A stretch of 42,731 bases of DNA from a virus, in the IMG/VR virus record IMGVR_UViG_3300044624_002933, positions 1 to 42,731 of that record; one strand, written 5' to 3'. Every line of letters starts with the position of its first letter. The stretch's first letter is position 1. This document shows positions 38,545 to 42,731 of the stretch, in pieces. A program made the translations under genes and the position numbers. Under the pieces are notes generated by a model. The model had not been told where the DNA came from, searched no databases, and saw only the letters and a list, made by a program, of their open reading frames with translations.

Positions 38545-39834
38545 TTAACCTTCAGTGTCTATCTCAATAGCAAACTGGAATATCGTCTGACGAAGAGTAT
38601 AATCTTCTGAATAAATCGTATCGTCCTGACTTATGAATTTTATGACATCTTTAACATCACCCGGAATTACGGATGTACCTTTTATATCTAATGATATTTT
38701 TCTCCAAGCTTCCTTTTTGTCCGTGTTATCAGCTGGCTGGATATTTGCAGTTTCCGAAGCAGTAACTGTTGCATCCTTAGATAAAGTTTTAATGAATTTT
38801 GCTGCTTCGGCTGCTCTATCTTTACATAGTTGCGTGTTAACCTCTACTGTTCCCTCTTTAGAAGCATAACCATTTATCGTTACTTCTTTGATTGAGGTAA
38901 AGTTTTGCTGGATAGCAGCATAGATTGCTTTTTTACCAGTTTCGGTTAATTCATATTTACCCTGAGAAAAATATGCACCGTTATAGTCTGTGATCTCAAT
39001 TTTCTTCTCGCTATCTGGTGCTTTAGTTGGAATTGTTACAGGCACAACGTCAGTAACATTATAGGATGTTTTACCATCAGCAATACTCTCTACTGAATAG
39101 AGTACAAGATTTACATATCCAACATCATTAGCTATTCCATTATCGGCGGTGTTCAGTTCAACAGAATCAGACCCGTAAGAAAAATCATCCTGTGCCGGTG
39201 TTACTGGATTAGAGAATGTATTTAGCTTCCATTCGAATTTTGTAGACCCAGATGTATTAGTTATAAATATCTGTTTGTCATAACTTCCATCAATCAGATT
39301 ACCTTCCTTATCTACGTTAAGTTCGAAAGGTTTACCAGCTTTTTTCTGTTTAGCATAAGTCTTAGATTTTCTTGCCTCTGCATTAGCTAAATTAATTGAT
39401 GTTAGAAGATCAGTTAAAAGTACCTTGTTTCCATTTTTCTTAGCAGCTTCCACTGAAGTTGATGGTATAGCATCACATTTTACAGATCCTGCCGTTACCC
39501 CTGTAATTTTTAATTTATTGGAAACTACTCCACAATTGTCTAAATAAAGTTTTAGATTCTTAGTTTCAATAGAATCTGAAATTATTGATCCCAAAGCATC
39601 ACCTAAAGCAGTAACTACAGTCTCAGGACTTACCGAGTTTTGTTTAGCCATTAATTCAATATTTGCTAGAGCTTCCTTCACATAAGTTTTCTGGTTTCCG
39701 CTTGAAAGACTCATTCCCTTAGTTTGGGTAAATGCGTTTAGTGATTCCATAGCTTCAGAAAAGCTATATCCCTCGTTGATCATTCTTGCAGACTCGATCA
39801 AGAAATCTGCGAAATTTAATACTGGTCTTGCCAT
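38545..39834 (-). CDS. Large protein with OmpA-like domain and leader
   Basis: A 429-residue protein with no Sec signal. It begins MARPVLNFADFLIESARMINE, matching the capsid-targeting-like leader with L-I-E (12-14) and I-N-E (19-21) sites. The middle is Thr/Ser/Asp-rich and probably beta-rich. The C-terminal 130 residues resemble an OmpA/MotB-like fold: AIYAAIQQNFTSIKEVTINGYASKEGTVEVNTQLCKDRAAEAAKFIKTL contains the NxxLxxxRA helix, which in host proteins binds peptidoglycan. A virion protein that contacts the cell wall is one reading. The GATATATA promoter lies 35 nt upstream and a strong terminator follows. Confidence 0.75.
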   Translation of the reverse strand: MARPVLNFADFLIESARMINEGYSFSEAMESLNAFTQTKGMSLSSGNQKTYVKEALANIELMAKQNSVSPETVVTALGDALGSIISDSIETKNLKLYLDNCGVVSNKLKITGVTAGSVKCDAIPSTSVEAAKKNGNKVLLTDLLTSINLANAEARKSKTYAKQKKAGKPFELNVDKEGNLIDGSYDKQIFITNTSGSTKFEWKLNTFSNPVTPAQDDFSYGSDSVELNTADNGIANDVGYVNLVLYSVESIADGKTSYNVTDVVPVTIPTKAPDSEKKIEITDYNGAYFSQGKYELTETGKKAIYAAIQQNFTSIKEVTINGYASKEGTVEVNTQLCKDRAAEAAKFIKTLSKDATVTASETANIQPADNTDKKEAWRKISLDIKGTSVIPGDVKDVIKFISQDDTIYSEDYTLRQTIFQFAIEIDTEG

Positions 39835-39869
39835 GATAATTATTTTATTTTAGTTTTAAAATTGTCATT

Positions 39870-39877
39870 TATATATC
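39870..39877 (-). promoter_or_regulatory. Candidate phage promoter octamer GATATATA
   Basis: GATATATA on the minus strand, 35 nt before the OmpA-domain gene and just downstream of hsp20. Confidence 0.5.
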
Positions 39878-39911
39878 ACGGAAAAACTAAAAAATTTCGG
39901 AATTTAATAAA

Positions 39912-40292
39912 TTAGATGATCGTTATCTTTTTTGATCCAGTTTTAGATCTTTCCGGAATTTTTACCTCAAGAACACCATTCTTCATTTCCGCTGAAGCTC
40001 CTTCCGGGTCGAATGACTCCGACACCAAATAGGTGCTCTTACCCTCCAGCGACCAATTCCCTGATTTCTTGACCTCTAGGATAAGCTTACCGCTTTCAAA
40101 AGAAACCGAGATGTCATCCTTAGATAAACCAGGCAAAGGAAATTCTATTCTAAGGTTTCCATCTATTACCTCCGTCTTGTATGAGTTCTTAGATACCCCA
40201 GATTTTAAAGATATGATGCTATCTAAAATGGAATCGTTTAGTGTAGATGATAAAATTGTTGGAAACATGTTTCTAAATTCTTTTGTGTTCAT
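39912..40292 (-). CDS. Hsp20/alpha-crystallin small heat shock protein
   Basis: A 126-residue small heat shock protein. The alpha-crystallin domain covers about residues 35-126, with IEFPLPGLSKDDISVSFESGKLILEVKKS and the family signature AEMKNGVLEVKIPERS near the end, followed by the short tail KKITII (an I-x-I type motif). The N-terminal 35 residues are short. It would hold unfolding proteins in a refoldable state without ATP. It stands alone between gaps and has a distinct downstream gene. T4-like phages commonly carry one such chaperone. Confidence 0.92.
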   Translation of the reverse strand: MNTKEFRNMFPTILSSTLNDSILDSIISLKSGVSKNSYKTEVIDGNLRIEFPLPGLSKDDISVSFESGKLILEVKKSGNWSLEGKSTYLVSESFDPEGASAEMKNGVLEVKIPERSKTGSKKITII

Positions 40293-40335
40293 GATTTTTT
40301 ATTTTTTATTCATCTTAGTACAAAAACAGTTCCAC

Positions 40336-40364
40336 ACAAAAAAAGAAGACTAAATGTCTTCTTT
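40336..40364 (-). terminator. Rho-independent terminator
   Basis: A 9-bp stem (AAAGAAGAC/GTCTTCTTT, 40342-40350 and 40356-40364) with a 5-nt loop and a minus-strand T run (seven bases). It ends the transcript of the 40409-40879 gene. Confidence 0.8.
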
Positions 40365-40408
40365 CCCCGTGTTTTTTATAAATTGAATTGTCAAAATGAC
40401 ACCCTGAT

Positions 40409-40879
40409 TTATTTTTTTCTATTCCTTATAAAATCCATATAAGATATAAGATTCTTACCCTTTTTGCCTTTCTTCTTAGCAGCTGCAGTCCCTGCAGTTA
40501 ATGTGGTAAATTTATCACCGCTTCCTGTTTTGCTTGAATCATAAAAACCAGCATTAGTTCCATCATTGGAAGGAGGAGTTGGATTACCCATACCTGGGAC
40601 ATTACCTAATGTTGCAAGTCCTGGGGCTGGAGCAGCGGTAGGAGCTGGAGCAGCACCCATATCCTCCATGATCTTATCCTCGTTGCATCCCATTTCTTTA
40701 AGATACTCCTTAAGCTGCCATTTTTCAACGCAGTAGTTTTTCTCTTCTAACCATTTTCCCATGCACTCGGTCACGCAAGATTCGTTGCACTCGTTTAGTG
40801 CTTCTGCAATTTCTGGTTTCTCGTCCTCCATGCAGACTAGGCATCTTCCTTTGGTTGTATTTCCTGTTGGATAAAACAT
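40409..40879 (-). CDS. Cys-rich, Pro/Ala-rich protein, probable structural
   Basis: A 156-residue protein. The N-terminal 75 residues carry seven Cys (CLVCMEDE, NECNESCVTECMG, NYCVEKW, EMGCNED) and look helical, possibly metal- or disulfide-linked. A flexible Pro/Ala/Gly stretch (APAPTAAPAPGLATLGN) follows, then a basic tail ending NLISYMDFIRNRKK. The end resembles the aromatic pattern of the leaders but at the C-terminus. It lies in the probable virion gene cluster and is followed by a terminator. I do not recognise the family. Confidence 0.55.
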   Translation of the reverse strand: MFYPTGNTTKGRCLVCMEDEKPEIAEALNECNESCVTECMGKWLEEKNYCVEKWQLKEYLKEMGCNEDKIMEDMGAAPAPTAAPAPGLATLGNVPGMGNPTPPSNDGTNAGFYDSSKTGSGDKFTTLTAGTAAAKKKGKKGKNLISYMDFIRNRKK

Positions 40880-40883
40880 AAGT

Positions 40884-41114
40884 TTAATCTAATATTTGTT
40901 TGATATTATGGGTGAAGATTCTAACCGTGTTACCATCCTCATTCTTTGTTATGTAACCTATAATATCATTGTATATATCGTAGATGGGACCTTGAACCAA
41001 AAGTTTCCTGTTTAGATTATCCAGAATCCACTTGTTGTCTATTTGGCTAACCTCCTTTGCTCCCCTTCTGGGATTTAGAGGTTCAGTAACGCTATATCCT
41101 CCACAATCACACAT
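40884..41114 (-). CDS. Small hypothetical protein
   Basis: A 76-residue protein beginning MCDCGGY, with a strand-rich C-terminal half (KLLVQGPIYDIYNDIIGYITKNEDGNTVRIFTHNI). There are no known motifs. It is 4 bp before the next gene and 5 bp after the previous one, so all three share a transcript. Candidate small structural protein. Confidence 0.45.
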   Translation of the reverse strand: MCDCGGYSVTEPLNPRRGAKEVSQIDNKWILDNLNRKLLVQGPIYDIYNDIIGYITKNEDGNTVRIFTHNIKQILD

Positions 41115-41119
41115 ATTTA

Positions 41120-41533
41120 TTATCTATAATCTCCTCTATCTTCTTTTCTCTTAAGATATTGCCAGAGATAGTTCAAACCTTTTTTGTAATCTGCTATGCT
41201 CTTAAACGGTTCGATGAATTTCTTGATATCATTTCCGCTTCCCTCTGGTGTCTCTTTAGATCTTATAGGGTTATATCTTCTAACTGTTCCGGTCGGGTGT
41301 ATTGTATAAAAAACATCACCATGTCCTTTCTCTCTTTGCTTGTTCTCGGTTCTAATAAACTTCATGGTGTTATTTAGATCCTGCTGATGTGATGTCTCCT
41401 CTTCAAAACCAAGATCTATGATCCTTTTATATTCTCTGGATTTTCTTATTCTATCCAAATTAATCGATCTACGAGAATCTAATTTATACTCGTCAGCTGG
41501 ATCGTATTCCTCAAAGTTTACAACGTGTTTCAC
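41120..41533 (-). CDS. Hypothetical protein, GTG start, leader-like N-terminus
   Basis: A 137-residue protein starting at GTG, reading MKHVVNFEEYDPADEYKLDS. The first residues resemble the leaders on other products but lack a clear (L/I)xE site. The rest is charged and mixed: a basic helix (LDRIRKSREYKRIIDLGFEEETSHQQ), a strand segment (DVFYTIHPTGTVRRYNPI) and a helical end. An AATATATA box is only 4 nt from the start. Position suggests a virion-associated product; the sequence does not show this. Confidence 0.5.
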   Translation of the reverse strand: MKHVVNFEEYDPADEYKLDSRRSINLDRIRKSREYKRIIDLGFEEETSHQQDLNNTMKFIRTENKQREKGHGDVFYTIHPTGTVRRYNPIRSKETPEGSGNDIKKFIEPFKSIADYKKGLNYLWQYLKRKEDRGDYR

Positions 41534-41537
41534 AATC

Positions 41538-41545
41538 TATATATT
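41538..41545 (-). promoter_or_regulatory. Candidate phage promoter octamer AATATATA
   Basis: AATATATA on the minus strand, 4 nt before the GTG of the 137-residue gene, in a 13-bp gap between genes. The short spacing is unusual and might reflect chance. Confidence 0.3.
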
Positions 41546-41546
41546 C

Positions 41547-42134
41547 TTAGAATCCTACTTGATTTACGGTGAGAATGATCGAAGGAATACCAGGATACGC
41601 TGCGGGATTGGGTTGTGCAGAGTTTGCAGGTTCCGAGATTATATGTATGTTGACATCTGTCGTTCTCCACATCAGCTGGAAGTAGTCCGAATCATATTGG
41701 GTTTGGGCGAAGAAATTCCAAGCAGCAACAATTTTGGAAGCATTAGAATTACCGGAAAGAGTTACTTTAGTACCTGTCCATGGAACATCAACATCATTTT
41801 TTCTAAGCCATATGTCAACCTGGACCAATCCAGATCCGGATACCCTATCTAATTGTGCAGAAAATTGAATATTATATCTTCCTGGGTGCTCTGGAGATAT
41901 TCTTGTTAAATTCCCGCTAGTGTCAGCTTTAATAGAAACACCATAAGAAAAATCAGTAGTCCTGAATATCATAGGGGTTGCGGTACTAGCCGAGGCTGTT
42001 TGGTCCTGGATATCATAGAAAGATCCATAAACTCCCGTTCCTGGAACCCATTGATGTCCACCCCAAACATATAAATTAGTCTGATTTGGAAGGAAGGCCT
42101 GCCCTATCTTTGGATTTGAGGGAAATCTAGACAT
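41547..42134 (-). CDS. C1q/TNF-like jelly-roll virion protein
   Basis: A 195-residue protein. The N-terminal segment PKIGQAFLPNQTNLYVWGGHQWVPG is a Gly-rich strand pattern seen in phage tail-fibre and head-decoration proteins. The remainder is a beta-sandwich resembling C1q/TNF domains (GRYNIQFSAQLDRVSG, VDIWLRKNDVDV, AAWNFFAQTQYDSDYFQLMW). No signal peptide or membrane segment. It is probably a trimeric surface protein of the virion, possibly for receptor contact. It lies 3 bp after the DUF3008-like gene, in the virion cluster. Confidence 0.65.
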   Translation of the reverse strand: MSRFPSNPKIGQAFLPNQTNLYVWGGHQWVPGTGVYGSFYDIQDQTASASTATPMIFRTTDFSYGVSIKADTSGNLTRISPEHPGRYNIQFSAQLDRVSGSGLVQVDIWLRKNDVDVPWTGTKVTLSGNSNASKIVAAWNFFAQTQYDSDYFQLMWRTTDVNIHIISEPANSAQPNPAAYPGIPSIILTVNQVGF

Positions 42135-42137
42135 GAA

Positions 42138-42506
42138 TTATTTCTGATTGATCCAATCTCTATAATCCTTAAGGTTTTGTAGGTTACCCCTCCCCTTCTT
42201 CTTTTGTTTAGCATCGGGATCTAGGAATGGAACTATTTTTCCCGGGCCATGTGGATTAAATTTGGGCATGGTGTCAGATGGAATAGGTTCCAATGATGTA
42301 CTCATTTCCGACTCGTCAACATAGTGGGGAAGCCCTTTTTGTCTAGTTTCAGCGTATTTTTTAAGCTCATCTTTAGTCATACCTTTAGCAATCTTTAAAA
42401 TCTCTGCTCGGTATCTAGGATTTAAATCTTCAGGTTCCATTGCTCCTATTTTTATAGCGTATGCCTGACCCATTAATCTCTGCTGTGCTGTGCTTCTTGC
42501 TGGCAT
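42138..42506 (-). CDS. DUF3008-like virion protein
   Basis: A 122-residue protein. It starts MPARSTAQQRLMGQAYAIKIG, the hallmark of the DUF3008 family (MPAkSxAQqrfMgmvha) common in T4-like phages, with no established function. The body has helical stretches (EDLNPRYRAEILKIAKGMTKDELKKYAE), then a Pro-rich linker and a helical end (LQNLKDYRDWINQK). Its start overlaps the stop region of the upstream partial gene closely (TAAAATG). It is likely a minor capsid or packaged protein, inferred from family distribution. Confidence 0.7.
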   Translation of the reverse strand: MPARSTAQQRLMGQAYAIKIGAMEPEDLNPRYRAEILKIAKGMTKDELKKYAETRQKGLPHYVDESEMSTSLEPIPSDTMPKFNPHGPGKIVPFLDPDAKQKKKGRGNLQNLKDYRDWINQK

Positions 42507-42507
42507 T

Positions 42508-42731
42508 TTATTTGCTTTTATTTCTGTTATTATAGTTATTCTCGTAATCCTTTAATACTCCTGGATTAGCCTTAAGATAAGCTATCTCTTTATTTGTTTT
42601 TGGTCGAAGATCGTCTCTTAATCTCTTTAGGTTTTCTGAGAATGTTTTAGTAAACTCCGGATTTTTTCTATGAGAGGAAAAATAATCAATAAATCCGAGT
42701 GGTTTAGATGGGTGATCCTTTTTGTCCTTGG
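42508..42731 (-). CDS. Hypothetical protein, C-terminal part (partial)
   Basis: A frame entering from the right edge; about 73 C-terminal residues are visible, ending GVLKDYENNYNNRNKSK. The segment is charged and helical (FTKTFSENLKRLRDDLRPKTNKEIAYLKA). No family is recognised. Its TAA is 1 bp before the DUF3008-like ATG, consistent with one operon of virion genes. Confidence 0.55.
   Translation of the reverse strand, partial: KDKKDHPSKPLGFIDYFSSHRKNPEFTKTFSENLKRLRDDLRPKTNKEIAYLKANPGVLKDYENNYNNRNKSK

Noticed and set aside
1-42731. CRISPR arrays, insertion sequences and ordinary tRNA genes.
   Set aside because: No regularly spaced repeats, transposase motifs or separate cloverleaf were seen; the only tRNA-like element is the tmRNA end.

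Overview
The window looks like part of a large, T4-like (myovirus-type) phage genome, probably from a phage of a Bacteroidota host. Evidence for a phage: split B-family DNA polymerase, a gp45-like sliding clamp, both subunits of a phage type II topoisomerase, class I ribonucleotide reductase, dimeric dUTPase, homing endonuclease, C1q-like and DUF3008-like virion proteins, and very tight gene packing. Evidence for the host: low GC, A/T-rich start contexts with little Shine-Dalgarno sequence, and one plus-strand gene with a TAnnTTTG-type -7 box. Nearly all genes are on the minus strand, so transcription runs from high to low coordinates. Host and taxonomy are inferences.

Layout from the right (transcription order): 42731-40400 virion-like genes (DUF3008-like, C1q-like, small proteins); 40292-38545 Hsp20 and an OmpA-domain protein; 38481-37197 a plus-strand island (secreted protein, small leader-bearing protein) with an MBD4-like DNA glycosylase opposite it; 37125-35719 N-terminal half of DNA polymerase; 35626-30325 nucleotide operon (dUTPase, nrdB, nrdA, adenylate kinase); 30293-28427 TPR glycosyltransferase and an unknown protein; 28327-20046 replication and repair block (topoisomerase ATPase subunit, UvsE, DnaJ, topoisomerase cleavage subunit, clamp, C-terminal half of DNA polymerase); 19257-15773 ATP-grasp/retropepsin fusion and a TROVE/vWA-type protein; 15483-13473 lysis-type transglycosylase, sugar-transferase-like gene and a small gene; 13469-12981 a tmRNA; 12928-11354 two proteins with the same N-terminal leader (kinase-like and ADP-ribosyltransferase-like); 10802-4857 small genes, methylglyoxal synthase, two metallophosphoesterases and a predicted dCMP hydroxymethylase; 4800-2119 GIY-YIG endonuclease, interrupted RNase HII and GMP-reductase-like enzyme; 1-274 a partial glycosyltransferase.

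The most striking observations are: (1) RNase HII is interrupted after the codons for its catalytic Asp-Glu by a 7-nt segment. The segment starts with a stop codon and is bounded by matched GGC codons. Skipping it restores the canonical motif exactly, which resembles a miniature T4 gene 60-type translational bypass, and the gene sits next to a homing endonuclease. (2) A phage tmRNA has an unusually long, 31-residue tag. (3) A recurring N-terminal leader with an (L/I)xE site, like T4 capsid-targeting sequences, occurs on several unrelated enzymes; one copy is an exact 66-bp duplication on two candidate effectors. (4) DNA polymerase is split at the tip of the fingers, with the two halves 14.5 kb apart. 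(5) A thymidylate-synthase-family enzyme carries the Asp expected of a dCMP hydroxymethylase, implying modified cytosine. (6) A recurrent intergenic octamer GATAWATA is a candidate late promoter, sometimes so close to the start codon that the mRNA would be nearly leaderless.
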